Source of the DNA: a virus
IMG/VR virus record: IMGVR_UViG_3300048023_000092
Coordinates: 1 to 41,131 of that record
DNA length: 41,131 bases
Direction: 5' to 3' (one strand)
Below are positions 31,667-39,969 of this stretch, in pieces. A program made the translations under genes and the position numbers. The notes below the pieces were generated by a model. It saw nothing but the letters and a program-made list of their open reading frames with translations. It was not told the DNA's origin and ran no database searches. Each line of letters begins with the position of its first letter. Position 1 is the first letter of the stretch.

Positions 31667-32575
31667 TTAAGCTCCTTTAGATCCGTAAACTGCTCTTGGG
31701 TTAGAGAAACCAAATGAATATCTTTCTCTAGCCTTGAAACGCATATTACCAGTATCAAAATCACCTTCCATTGCAGTTGACAAAGGAGTTCTTTCAAAAT
31801 GTTTAAACCCATCTGGGCAATCAGTTTTGAGGAAGAACGCATCTGTATCTGTCAAGAAGTGATTTACAACATAGCCATCAGGTAACATTCCCATGTTTCT
31901 AATAGCATTAATATCGTTATCAGCAGTACTTACTCTACCAGGTGTTTGTAACAGTCTATCAGCAACGAACTGTAGATTTGTAGGAACGATTAATTTCATA
32001 CCTTGAAGAGCCAAGATCATGTCTCGGTCATCTTTAAAGTTAGCAATATCGATCAACGCCGCTTCTAATGAAGTTTCGTTCAAATCAGCATCAGTGCTAG
32101 GTTCGTTTGCAAAAGTTCCGCCGCTTGCTAATGGGTGATCAGTAGCACAAAGCTCCTTCCCATCACCACCAGTAAAGCTTGAGTTAAAAGCGTTGTTTAA
32201 TACAGAAGCAGCTTTAACTTGCTTAGTGTGAGCCATACTTCTAGCTAATGCTTTAGTATATCTCGCGCCAAGTTTGTCATACAAATTATCTTCGATAGCT
32301 TCTTCAGTCAAAGCAAATGCTAATGCAATTGTTTCGTGAGAGTATCGAGCAGTGTATGACTCCATTGCTGTATCAAAATTTACGCCTTGCCCTTCAGCTT
32401 TAGTTGGAGCATTTCCGAAACCTACTAGTAATACTTCTTCTTCAAACGCTCTGTCAGAAGATTCAGTATCAAAGATTTCAGCGTGCTCGTTTTCGTACCT
32501 GTTGTACTCTAAACCGAAAAGGGCGTTTAATCCTGGTTCTAATTCTTTCGCTAATTGTGCTCTAGAAATTGCCAT
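31667..32575 (-). CDS. Major capsid protein, Mu gpT-like (HK97 fold)
   Basis: A 302-residue protein with the Mu gpT-like head pattern: KELEPGLNALFGLEYNRY (10-27), SDRAFEEEVLLVGFGNAPTK, YSHETIALAFALTEEAIEDN, LARSMAHTKQVKAASVLNNA, GDGKELCATDHPLASGG, a P-domain-like MKLIVPTNLQFVADRLLQTP, NDINAIRN, and an end FSNPRAVYGSKGA. These proteins form the capsomers. AGAGG precedes the ATG. It follows a putative decoration gene and is followed by the terminator, which would keep the message end close to this most abundant product. No propeptide is evident; assembly probably uses the separate scaffold protein. Confidence 0.9.
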   Translation of the reverse strand: MAISRAQLAKELEPGLNALFGLEYNRYENEHAEIFDTESSDRAFEEEVLLVGFGNAPTKAEGQGVNFDTAMESYTARYSHETIALAFALTEEAIEDNLYDKLGARYTKALARSMAHTKQVKAASVLNNAFNSSFTGGDGKELCATDHPLASGGTFANEPSTDADLNETSLEAALIDIANFKDDRDMILALQGMKLIVPTNLQFVADRLLQTPGRVSTADNDINAIRNMGMLPDGYVVNHFLTDTDAFFLKTDCPDGFKHFERTPLSTAMEGDFDTGNMRFKARERYSFGFSNPRAVYGSKGA

Positions 32576-32585
32576 TATTAAACCT

Positions 32586-33173
32586 CTACGCTAATCCAGC
32601 GCTTTTAGCACCCATAATGTGGTTTTGAATAACCACTACTACGTTTGTGCCTGCGCTAGCTACGTCGGAATTTTCTGGATCTTGTGAAATGTCAATAGCC
32701 TTCAAAGGTAAAGTTGCTGTAGTAGCACCAGTTGAAGTATCTAATTGCATATTAGAAGTTCCAGTTTTTGTGTCGCCGACAGGAGATGAATCAACGATAT
32801 CAAAGTTACCAAACAAATCAGTTACGGGGAAAGCCTCGTCTGATTGAATAGAAAATTGAACCATTGGGTCATCGATAACATTAGCAACAATATCACTAGC
32901 AGCAATGCTGCCGGGGTAACTGTTACTAAATACTGTTTCACCACTAGTAGGGTCAGTGTATGAACAGCCATTGAAGACTCCAACAATTGGTACAGTACCA
33001 GAGGCAGCATGCCTACCAATAGTTCCCGCAGTAAGTTGAGTTACCAAATCACCTTGGAAAATAGCAGTAGTCGCGCCACTCGCGATTCTGTATTTTTGTT
33101 GGCCGCCAGTCCATGATTGTCCACCGACTTTTCTAACAGGGATTAATCCCATTTTAGTAGTTTCGTTTGCCAT
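32586..33173 (-). CDS. Capsid-associated structural protein
   Basis: A 195-residue beta-rich protein next to the capsid gene. It starts ANETTKMGLIPVRKVGGQSW, with YRIASGATTAIFQGDLVTQL and IVGVFNGCSYTDPTSGETVF following. Such 'GLIPvrk...G' proteins lie directly upstream of gpT-like capsid genes in many marine phages and are regarded as decoration or minor head proteins. The leader is GTCGAAAAAAC before ATGGC, without a clear Shine-Dalgarno. Confidence 0.72.
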   Translation of the reverse strand: MANETTKMGLIPVRKVGGQSWTGGQQKYRIASGATTAIFQGDLVTQLTAGTIGRHAASGTVPIVGVFNGCSYTDPTSGETVFSNSYPGSIAASDIVANVIDDPMVQFSIQSDEAFPVTDLFGNFDIVDSSPVGDTKTGTSNMQLDTSTGATTATLPLKAIDISQDPENSDVASAGTNVVVVIQNHIMGAKSAGLA

Positions 33174-33218
33174 GTTTTTTCGACTTTAAATTCCAAACTA
33201 TTAATAAATCAGAGGAAG

Positions 33219-33689
33219 TTATTTACCCCCTCCACCAAATGTAACCTTGCTTTTCCTTTCCCTAGAGATAGGCATTGCAGGGTTTTCTTCACGCATAAGG
33301 TCATTGTCCACTGCCGTCATTTGATTTTGTGTGGCTTGACTAAAATACTCAGATCTTTGTTCGACAATTTCTTTGTCTATTTTGCAGAGTATCAAACCAC
33401 CCACTCCAATGACGCCCGCGTGACGACCATCATCGACGGTTGGATAATCGTAACCAGGAACTTCTTCTGGTTTCACTGGCTCCCAGCCCTCTCGGAATCT
33501 TTTGGAAACATTAGTTCGGTCTTCTTGACCTAACGTCTCGGCTCTTATCCATCGGTAGACCGTACCAGCTGGAGGATCACTAGGAACCTCTAACATGGAA
33601 GGCGGCTTCCAAGGAGTCTTAGCCTTTTTTGTTTCCCTAGATTCTTCAGCTCTAGGTGCCCTTTTTTCAGTTTTAGTTTCTTTATTCAC
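33219..33689 (-). CDS. Conserved head-region protein, unknown
   Basis: A 156-residue protein. The N terminus is Lys/Glu/Arg-rich and probably disordered. The centre has WKPPSMLEVPSDPPAGTVYR, then RWIRAETLGQEDRTNVSKRF and REGWEPVKPEEVPGYD, and GVGGLILCKIDKEIVEQRSE. This is a conserved phage pattern between scaffold and capsid genes. It overlaps the scaffold gene by ATGA. Probably a head-assembly factor or minor head protein; role unknown. Confidence 0.68.
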   Translation of the reverse strand: MNKETKTEKRAPRAEESRETKKAKTPWKPPSMLEVPSDPPAGTVYRWIRAETLGQEDRTNVSKRFREGWEPVKPEEVPGYDYPTVDDGRHAGVIGVGGLILCKIDKEIVEQRSEYFSQATQNQMTAVDNDLMREENPAMPISRERKSKVTFGGGGK

Positions 33690-34684
33690 GATTTCTGTAA
33701 CCTCGCTTTTTGTATTGCGTAATCTTTAAATGAAACGCCTAAGCGTTTCGCTAGTCTTTGCTCGCTTGGAGAAAGCTCCACTCGATTACTTGGTTTGCGT
33801 CCAGTCGATGTAGTGCGTGATGGTGAAGCAACGGTTTGGACGGGTTTTGTAGCTTCCACGTTGTTATCAAACTTATTAGGTATTTCCGACCTAAGTCTGT
33901 TATCTAATTCATTGTAATACTCATCTGAGTTTAAATCAAAACCTTCATTAGCTAATTGCTCATGAATAGTAAGAGCCACAGTAGTGGCTACTCGGTCTTG
34001 ACCGAACCAAGAGTTTTTATTTGCCCATGACTGTGCCTTCGGAGAAGGCTCTGCATATTCTTGAACCTGTTGTGGTTCTGGAAGTGGGCTTTGAGTTTCT
34101 TGATTTACAGTTTGATCATATTCTGCTTCAAACTGGCTTCTTTGCTCAGACGCTTCAATATATTTTTTTTCAGCGATTGCAGTACTTAAAGCTTCAGTAG
34201 CTCTAGCGATTGATTCAGCATCATTCGCTTCAACAGCTTGTTTATGAGCTTGTTTAGCTAAATCAATAGCAGCATCTGTTTCGTTTTTACGACTATCAAA
34301 CATAGTCTTTTCAAAAGATTGTTTGGTCGCTTTTAATTTATTGTTTTCTTCTTCTAGCTGTTTAGCATATTGCACAGCCATAAGTTCGCGTCTTTGAAAA
34401 TCTTTTGCTTGAGCAACAGCTTTGTTAATTCTGTTTTGTGCATAAGCAGCTTTCTTTTCAACTTCGCCTTTGTCTTTGTTTTCTTCTACTACCTTGTCAC
34501 TGGTTTCAAAGTTTTCTTGAATAGTGTCTTCTTCAATAGATTTAAGTTCATCTTTGTTTTCTTCAAGATCAATGAACTTAGTTTCATCAGAAGCTTCTTG
34601 ATCAGCTCTTTTACCAACTGGTAAAGCAGCTTTCTCTACTTGCTCTTCTGAAATATCTGGTAAAGCATATTCTTGTTCAGCCAT
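33686..34684 (-). CDS. Putative scaffolding protein
   Basis: A 332-residue, very charged, helical protein. It has an acidic N-terminal third, a long coiled-coil region (KDFQRRELMAVQYAKQLEEE to about residue 200), a Pro/Gln-rich hinge and a basic C-terminal helix-turn-helix-like end (SPSEQRLAKRLGVSFKDYAI). No Cys. Size, charge, coiled coil, basic C-terminal tip and place upstream of the capsid gene are those of scaffold proteins, which bind the inner face of the procapsid and are expelled before DNA entry. Confidence 0.78.
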   Translation of the reverse strand: MAEQEYALPDISEEQVEKAALPVGKRADQEASDETKFIDLEENKDELKSIEEDTIQENFETSDKVVEENKDKGEVEKKAAYAQNRINKAVAQAKDFQRRELMAVQYAKQLEEENNKLKATKQSFEKTMFDSRKNETDAAIDLAKQAHKQAVEANDAESIARATEALSTAIAEKKYIEASEQRSQFEAEYDQTVNQETQSPLPEPQQVQEYAEPSPKAQSWANKNSWFGQDRVATTVALTIHEQLANEGFDLNSDEYYNELDNRLRSEIPNKFDNNVEATKPVQTVASPSRTTSTGRKPSNRVELSPSEQRLAKRLGVSFKDYAIQKARLQKS

Positions 34685-34691
34685 AAATCAC

Positions 34692-35168
34692 CTATAAAGT
34701 TTTAATATCATCGGGATCATTAATGGTACCGATTACCTCGTCATCATTAATAATTCTTACTTCGTGATTGTCTTCTAAACGAAAGCGAGCTCCCGCATAT
34801 CTGCCAATCAATACCCAATCTTTTTCTTTACACCAAGCCTCGCCTTCAAATTTATCGTCTTCTTTATATGCAGTAGGACCTACTTTTAAAACATAGGCAA
34901 CTACTGTAGCTAAAGATTCTCGATCTAAAGTAGATGTGGTTAAGTGTATGCCACCTTCGGTTACGCCTTTACCTTTGTAAGGTAAAACCAATATACGCCA
35001 GCCAGTGGGATTAGGCATTCTTTCAAGTAATGATTTATCTAGCAATGTAGGATCTAAAACTCTGTCTTCAGTTTTGACATAAGCTTTATCTACATCTGAT
35101 CTTGCTGCTTCTTCTCTTTCCTTTTTTCTTTCTTCTGCGATGTGGTTAGGAACTGCTAGTTCGGTCAT
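34692..35168 (-). CDS. GroES-like co-chaperonin (Cpn10)
   Basis: A 158-residue protein with a Cpn10 domain at about 55-149: GWRILVLPYKGKGVTEGGIH, LATVVAYVLKVGPTAYKED, WVLIGRYAGARFRL, HEVRIINDDEVIGTI. The GGIHL segment (72-76) stands where GroES has the GGIVL mobile-loop tripeptide that docks to GroEL. An N-terminal charged extension of about 50 residues is not found in bacterial GroES. Phage co-chaperonins (for example T4 gp31) enlarge the GroEL cage to fold the capsid protein; here the gene lies just before scaffold and capsid. No GroEL gene is seen, so host GroEL would be used. Confidence 0.88.
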   Translation of the reverse strand: MTELAVPNHIAEERKKEREEAARSDVDKAYVKTEDRVLDPTLLDKSLLERMPNPTGWRILVLPYKGKGVTEGGIHLTTSTLDRESLATVVAYVLKVGPTAYKEDDKFEGEAWCKEKDWVLIGRYAGARFRLEDNHEVRIINDDEVIGTINDPDDIKTL

Positions 35169-35170
35169 CG

Positions 35171-35359
35171 TTAATCCTCTTCTTGCAGCACTTCTCTTAT
35201 TTCAGATTCCATGGTGCGAAGTGCTGTTAACTCACCAATGTGAAATCTGTAATCTTCAACGGATTTTATATTACCTGCACCCAATGTTTCAAGTATATCT
35301 TCTTGTCTTTGTCTAATTTTTTTTAATAGCCATTCGGCTAAATTGAGATCTTCTGCCAT
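35171..35359 (-). CDS. Small helical protein
   Basis: A 62-residue helical protein: LNLAEWLLKKIRQRQEDILE, then HIGELTALRTMESEIREVLQ. Acidic, no Cys. It lies two bases ahead of the GroES-like start, so probably co-translated. Such small helical genes are seen in the head region of marine phages. Function unknown; might be a chaperone cofactor or head-completion helper. Confidence 0.62.
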   Translation of the reverse strand: MAEDLNLAEWLLKKIRQRQEDILETLGAGNIKSVEDYRFHIGELTALRTMESEIREVLQEED

Positions 35360-35365
35360 TAATTT

Positions 35366-35713
35366 TTATGAATATCTAGTTTTCTTCCTTCTGTTTGACA
35401 TCACTTTACCACAACCTTTGTGGTGTTTTCGTATTAGTTTGCCATCTTTAGCGAAAGTTTTTACGTTGGTAGGTTTGCCTCCCGGATTACCAGCTGCACG
35501 TTTTCTTTTAACTGCGCTGCTTCTTTGTGCAGCTGTCATGCTTTTAGCTTTTGATCTGGGTACGCATTTAGGATATTTTCTTTTAGAACCTTTTACTTTA
35601 GCTCGACCACACTTTTGAAACTTACCTTTTTTCTTTGGTGCGCCAATATCAACCCAATCGCCTTTGGGTCCTTTACCAAACCATTCTGTTAATCCGCCGC
35701 TAGGCTTTGCCAT
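35366..35713 (-). CDS. Basic virion-region protein with WVDIGAPKK motif
   Basis: A 115-residue, strongly basic protein: LTEWFGKGPKGDWVDIGAPK, CGRAKVKGSKRKYPKCVPRS, KSMTAAQRSSAVKRKRAAGN, ending KTRYS. The combination WVDIGAPKKxGK...CGR...KYPKCVP...KRKRAAGNPGGKPTNV is a well-conserved phage family, known by sequence but with no activity. Positively charged residues suggest DNA contact inside the head. Leader AATAAGGAAAAAAC before ATGGC. Confidence 0.7.
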   Translation of the reverse strand: MAKPSGGLTEWFGKGPKGDWVDIGAPKKKGKFQKCGRAKVKGSKRKYPKCVPRSKAKSMTAAQRSSAVKRKRAAGNPGGKPTNVKTFAKDGKLIRKHHKGCGKVMSNRRKKTRYS

Positions 35714-35788
35714 GTTTTTTCCTTATTATTTTTTTCCTTGTGCAAATATTTTAACTTGTTGAATTTTTCCTGCAACTTTCTACCATGA

Positions 35789-36373
35789 TTATCTCCAAGC
35801 TGGTCCTTCTATCCAAGTCACTAGGCTTTTTCTAATTCCTTTAGTAACTGGATTTACCTTGTGCGGTATAAAAGAAGGAAAAATTAAAACTCTACCTTTC
35901 TCTCTTAAAGTATTTCTATCAGGAGGATTTTTTAAAATATCATTATCGAATTCAAAATCACCTCCTTCATATTCATCTGAATCAGATAACTGTATGGTCA
36001 TACTAAGTTTTCTATCATACATTTCTCCTCTGCCTGCAAAACTATCTATATGTCTATAATAAAAACCTTTGTTAGCTGCTAAGTATTCTGTGTATTGAAT
36101 ATTAAATATTCTTTCAATATCTAGCCCAAAAATTTCTCTATTAACATCACAAAATAAATTAGTACAAAGATTAGTTAATTTAGCTGTATCGTCTGTACGT
36201 GGGTCTATCCAACGAATTTGAGACCTTCTAAGATCTTTATCTTGCGTAGCATTTTTACCTATTTCTCCGCCAATCACTCCCATTTCCTCTGGGAACTGTA
36301 ACGCCATATTTTTTATATCTTCAATAATATTATTTGGTAATGCTTCAGGAAGCAGAAAATGAAGGCTTCTCAT
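35789..36373 (-). CDS. 2OG-Fe(II) oxygenase (prolyl-4-hydroxylase-like)
   Basis: A 194-residue dioxygenase. The iron-binding set is visible: His108 and Asp110 in RHIDS, and His171 in FPSFIPHKVNPV. Arg181 (KGIRKSL) fits the 2-oxoglutarate-binding position. LSMTIQLSDSDEYEGGDFEF and the end TWIEGPAWR complete the pattern. Such enzymes hydroxylate a protein side chain or small molecule with O2 and 2-oxoglutarate. They are frequent in marine phages, where targets are unknown. Lying among head genes, it could modify a virion protein. Confidence 0.88.
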   Translation of the reverse strand: MRSLHFLLPEALPNNIIEDIKNMALQFPEEMGVIGGEIGKNATQDKDLRRSQIRWIDPRTDDTAKLTNLCTNLFCDVNREIFGLDIERIFNIQYTEYLAANKGFYYRHIDSFAGRGEMYDRKLSMTIQLSDSDEYEGGDFEFDNDILKNPPDRNTLREKGRVLIFPSFIPHKVNPVTKGIRKSLVTWIEGPAWR

Positions 36374-36378
36374 ATTAG

Positions 36379-36663
36379 TTACGAACTTCTGTAACCGCCA
36401 CCACGTTTTTTATAAGTTCTAACTAACCAAGCGTTAGCATAAGCTGAAGGGTAAACCTTAAATTTACGTTTAGCTTCTGCTTTTACTCTAGCGTATAAAG
36501 CTGGATTGGTTGGTTTAGAACCGCCTTTCTTTTTAGCTTTACCGCCTTTTTTTAATTTTAAAGCACTTAAAGATTTAGCTTGTCTAGCATGAGTTTTGCT
36601 AGCTTTGTTTAAAGCTTTAACAACTTTTTTTACAGTTTTTTTATTTCTAGTATTTGTAGCCAT
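36379..36663 (-). CDS. Basic DUF5872-like phage protein
   Basis: A 94-residue, very basic protein. The first half is Lys-rich (KKTVKKVVKALNKASKTHAR). The second half, KPTNPALYARVKAEAKRKF followed by VYPSAYANAWLVRTYKKRGG and a final YRSS, is a conserved phage module (DUF5872-like, from memory). The module has a predicted helix-turn-helix feel and could bind DNA. Together with the neighbouring 36664 gene it makes a basic-protein pair between portal and oxygenase genes. Confidence 0.7.
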   Translation of the reverse strand: MATNTRNKKTVKKVVKALNKASKTHARQAKSLSALKLKKGGKAKKKGGSKPTNPALYARVKAEAKRKFKVYPSAYANAWLVRTYKKRGGGYRSS

Positions 36664-36984
36664 TTAACACTTCCACCTTTTTCTTGCTTGTCTTAATCTT
36701 GAATTAGGATTCTTAGCTGCTTTAGGAAACTTCTTCATTTGTCCAGCTGATCTAGCACAAAATGATTTACGTCTCTTAGCTGCTTTACTACCCTTCTTCA
36801 CCTTGCCAGTTACGGCAGTTTTTAATTTAGAACCGGGGTTCAGCTTCCTATATTTTCTGACTCCTGCTGCAGTCATACCTGCACCTTTTTTAGTAGGTCT
36901 AAAATTCTTTTTATTTTTGGAGGGCATTTTGCCCTTTGGACTTTTTCTAGTGGTCTTTTTAAGTTGTGACCTAGTAATTGCCAT
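36664..36984 (-). CDS. Basic DUF6321-like phage protein
   Basis: A 106-residue, Lys/Arg-rich protein: GAGMTAAGVRKYRKLNPGSK, LKTAVTGKVKKGSKAAKRRK, SFCARSAGQMKK, ending RLRQARKRWKC. The line of motifs GAGMTxxGVxxYRxxNPGSKLKTAVT and KRRKSFCARxxG is that of DUF6321, common in marine phages and near portal genes. No enzyme motif. Probably DNA-binding in the virion or during packaging. Confidence 0.75.
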   Translation of the reverse strand: MAITRSQLKKTTRKSPKGKMPSKNKKNFRPTKKGAGMTAAGVRKYRKLNPGSKLKTAVTGKVKKGSKAAKRRKSFCARSAGQMKKFPKAAKNPNSRLRQARKRWKC

Positions 36985-36997
36985 AGCCTTTTAAGGT

Positions 36998-37037
36998 GCT
37001 AGGGCCAAGGGGAGAAGATTGAAAACTAGGCCCTAGC
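36998..37037. repeat. 9-bp perfect inverted repeat between portal and DUF6321 genes
   Basis: GCTAGGGCC (36998-37006) and GGCCCTAGC (37029-37037) flank a 22-base loop. The pair is GC-rich in an AT-rich genome and lies in the 75-base gap behind the portal gene. Read on the + strand a short T-run (GTTTTTAAT) follows; on the - strand, the coding direction here, there is none. It may be an mRNA stability or processing element, or a weak terminator for unwanted + strand transcription. Confidence 0.6.
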
Positions 37038-37059
37038 GTTTTTAATCTTATCACATTCA

Positions 37060-39534
37060 TTAATTTCCTCTATTCTTTATCAGCAATTCTGCTTTTTTTA
37101 TTCTAGCGCTAGAATCTAATCTATCACGACCTAAATCATCTTTCATCTCGGCAATCGTTCTAGCAACATTTAATTTTTCTCTAGCTAATTCCATTTGCTT
37201 CATGGCTTGCATAGCATCAAATTGTTGTCTAGCTGCAAATTCTTGGCTCTTACGTTCTACATCTTGAGCCTTAATATCTAATTCTTTATCACGCAAAGCT
37301 ACCAATGGGTCTGCTGGTGGCGCTGGTGGCACAAATGCCATATTGATTTGCGACATCAGTCCAGCTTGAATTTGTGACACATCTTTCGCAATCGCTTCAT
37401 CTATTTTTTGCTGTTGTTGCATAGCCATTTCTGGTGGCATTTCCATAAGCATTTGTTGTATTTGCATAAACTCTGGGTCTTGCATATTTTGCATGTCGAC
37501 AATCTCAGCGGCACGTAAAGCTACATGTTGATAAACGTGTGCTTGAATGTTAGTCATGATAATAGGCTCAATCATTACTGAACTTGTTTGTGCTAATGAG
37601 ATATGCACATTGATGTGCGCATCATGATCTTGTCCAGGGAAGGCTTGACAAGGTTGCCCTTTAATCAACAAAGCGTTTTCACTTGCTGGATCAGTTGGCA
37701 TCGGTTGTGGCGGTGGTGGCAATAACTGTTCTATGTTCTGCACACCCATCGAAGCATACATTCTGCGATACGCTTCATAGATACCTTGTATGCCATGAAT
37801 CTCTGGGTTTGAATTTACGACTTGTAATATTTCATTAGCCAACATAACACGCTGACTCATGGAGAAAATATTTGGATCTGAAACTGGTAGTACATCTACG
37901 CGTTCATCAAAGTCCATTTGTTTAATCATGCCGTCACCAGCAGAACTCATGTAAGGATATTCTGGTGGTAAGTAATCAGCGAATACTTTGGCTAATAAAA
38001 TAAATTCAAATCTTTGTGAAGAATGCAATCTTTTATGGATTGCTGACATGACTTTGGTACCACGCTCTAGTAAAGCTACGGTAGTACCAACTGGCATGTT
38101 TTGGTTAGCGTCACCTATTTGCATTTCAGCTAAGGCTGCAAATTTTCTGCCACTATCTACTAAGGTACCTAGCAGATTAAGTAAAGTGCCAGATGGCTCT
38201 TTAAATGGCAGTGGGACAAAAGCATCTCGTAAGCTCCCGCCTGGAGCATCCATGTCTCTGAACTCGCCCGGCTGTAGCGGTTGGTCATCGTTTCTGATAC
38301 GAATACCTCTTGCTTTAAAACCAGCTGGTAAGTTAGACAATGTACCAGCATCTATCAATTGTCTTAGAATAGATGTTGACGCTTTTGATAACCCACCAAT
38401 CATGTGAGTTAACCCAAATCCATAGAAACCTAAACCCGGTAAAAACTTATAATGCACAAAATAATTTATGCGTTTTTTCAATGGGTCGTTTTGTCTGTAG
38501 TTTCTTCTAATCGATAATACTTCGTTAGTAGTAGTTGAAAGCGTAATCACATAAGGTAATTTAATTCCTGTAGGTTCACCTTCAGCATCTACATCTTCAT
38601 ACCCTGGAATATCTAAGTCAGTATGCACTTCATAAAGTTCACATTGATCGCTTTCGCCATAGCTAGGTTCGACACCTTGCAATTCATCTATTTCTTCTTG
38701 GATAGAATCTGTATCGGTATCGACTATCATTGATTCAGATATATCGACATCTCGGTAAAATCCAGCTTGTTGTAATTTTTTAATATCGTTCATAGACATA
38801 TCAACGATATGCGTAATTCTGCCAGCACTATAAATATCAGTTGTGGCATAAGGCACAACTAAATCTTCTGCTGGAATAAATCTAGAAACAGCACGGCCTA
38901 AATTTTGATCGTAGTAAACTTTTCTGAATGCCGAACCAGATAATGGTAAATAAAATAACATTTGATCTGTTTCAGTATCGTATTCTTCCATGACATTCAT
39001 CAATTGATAGTTCATGAATTCACTAACACGACCAGCTTGTGCTTCACTGTCTGGATTTTTAGCACCAACTACTTGAGTTCTTACTGGACCATTCGATGGT
39101 AGTATTTCTTTGTAAGCTTGTGCTTGAAACTGAGTTACCGATTCTGCTAACAATGGATGCATAACGCCAGAGGCACCCTCGAAAGGTTGTGACCTTTCTT
39201 CATAATTCATTCCTAAAGTTTCTAAACCTTCCTTGTAAGTATCTTCCCAACCTTGTCGTGAGGATTTGTCGGCTTCTACGGCGTCAACTAAATCACTGTA
39301 AATATCATCGAGCTCATCTTGCTCTAAATATTCAGCTAAGTTGTCATTGAATTGTTCTGATAAATCTGGCGTTAACACCGAACCAAAGGTTAGGGTTCCA
39401 TCTTCCCCGCGCTCGAAGACAGATAAATCTATCTCGATGTCTTCTGGTACTTCGACGTTAATTGTTTTGTCTTGATTATCTACTTCTAAATCTATTAGAT
39501 CATCAGAACCTATTGCTTTATCTATATCTGCCAT
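37060..39534 (-). CDS. Portal protein, P22/T7-like podovirus type
   Basis: An 824-residue protein. Recognisable parts: acidic N terminus; DDIYSDLVDAVEADKSSRQG and PFEGASGVMHPLLAESVTQF; DQMLFYLPLSGSAFRKVYYD; FYGFGLTHMIGGLSKASTSI; LRQLIDAGTLSNLPAGFKAR; GTTVALLERGTKVMSAIHKR. The C-terminal 200 residues are rich in Gln, Met, Pro and Ala, ending in a long helix (about 735-820), like the barrel helix of P22 portal. It forms the dodecameric vertex for DNA entry. It lies upstream of scaffold and capsid, as normal; terminase would be expected further right, beyond the window. Confidence 0.88.
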   Translation of the reverse strand: MADIDKAIGSDDLIDLEVDNQDKTINVEVPEDIEIDLSVFERGEDGTLTFGSVLTPDLSEQFNDNLAEYLEQDELDDIYSDLVDAVEADKSSRQGWEDTYKEGLETLGMNYEERSQPFEGASGVMHPLLAESVTQFQAQAYKEILPSNGPVRTQVVGAKNPDSEAQAGRVSEFMNYQLMNVMEEYDTETDQMLFYLPLSGSAFRKVYYDQNLGRAVSRFIPAEDLVVPYATTDIYSAGRITHIVDMSMNDIKKLQQAGFYRDVDISESMIVDTDTDSIQEEIDELQGVEPSYGESDQCELYEVHTDLDIPGYEDVDAEGEPTGIKLPYVITLSTTTNEVLSIRRNYRQNDPLKKRINYFVHYKFLPGLGFYGFGLTHMIGGLSKASTSILRQLIDAGTLSNLPAGFKARGIRIRNDDQPLQPGEFRDMDAPGGSLRDAFVPLPFKEPSGTLLNLLGTLVDSGRKFAALAEMQIGDANQNMPVGTTVALLERGTKVMSAIHKRLHSSQRFEFILLAKVFADYLPPEYPYMSSAGDGMIKQMDFDERVDVLPVSDPNIFSMSQRVMLANEILQVVNSNPEIHGIQGIYEAYRRMYASMGVQNIEQLLPPPPQPMPTDPASENALLIKGQPCQAFPGQDHDAHINVHISLAQTSSVMIEPIIMTNIQAHVYQHVALRAAEIVDMQNMQDPEFMQIQQMLMEMPPEMAMQQQQKIDEAIAKDVSQIQAGLMSQINMAFVPPAPPADPLVALRDKELDIKAQDVERKSQEFAARQQFDAMQAMKQMELAREKLNVARTIAEMKDDLGRDRLDSSARIKKAELLIKNRGN

Positions 39535-39758
39535 TAGTGTAATACTCTTTCATCTTTATCAAATATTTCGTACAAGTCATCGTAAAGAGAAATTATATCT
39601 TGTAATTCCCCAACTACAGTAACTCCCATCTGTTCCGCTATATTTTCTGCTATTTCTGAGCTACTAGCAAATATATTAGGTCCTTCGTAAATTGTGTTTT
39701 CACCTTGTACCCTAAACTCAGTCAAATATATTTTTACTTTCGAGTTTTTTTGAGTCAT
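39534..39758 (-). CDS. Small conserved protein next to portal
   Basis: A 74-residue protein: KVKIYLTEFRVQGENTIYEG, then NIFASSSEIAENIAEQMGVT and VVGELQDIISLYDDLYEIFD. An alpha/beta layout. AGGAG lies seven bases before ATG 39758, inside the XseB gene, so the 41-base overlap with that gene is real. The end overlaps the portal start by one base (TAATG). Function unknown. Confidence 0.68.
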   Translation of the reverse strand: MTQKNSKVKIYLTEFRVQGENTIYEGPNIFASSSEIAENIAEQMGVTVVGELQDIISLYDDLYEIFDKDERVLH

Positions 39759-39963
39759 CTACGTGCTCCTTGTCTAAGACTTTTTTCATTTTATCTTCAG
39801 CAGAGTTTAACAATTTTTTAGCATGGTTGCTAAGTTTTACCCCATAGGCAAATGCTTCGATAGATTCATCAAGACTGAGATTATCTTTCTCTAAATAATT
39901 TGTGATATTGGTAATCTTCTCCATCGTCTCTTCGTAAGAGAGATCCTCAATCTTCTTTGACAT
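39718..39963 (-). CDS. xseB: Exonuclease VII small-subunit-like protein (XseB)
   Basis: An 81-residue protein with the full XseB pattern: LSYEETMEKITNITNYLEKD (8-27), NLSLDESIEAFAYGVKLSNH (28-47), AKKLLNSAEDKMKKVL (48-63). The two-helix hairpin and the lsLdEsixxfxxGxkLxxxxxxxLxxAExKmxxxl series are diagnostic. In bacteria several XseB copies wrap the helical stalk of XseA to make exonuclease VII, which degrades ssDNA. No XseA is in the window. The phage copy could join or poison the host enzyme, or serve as a helical oligomer in the virion. No Shine-Dalgarno is visible; it probably depends on translation from the upstream gene, six bases away. Confidence 0.82.
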   Translation of the reverse strand: MSKKIEDLSYEETMEKITNITNYLEKDNLSLDESIEAFAYGVKLSNHAKKLLNSAEDKMKKVLDKEHVDDSKKLESKNIFD

Positions 39964-39969
39964 AAAAAA

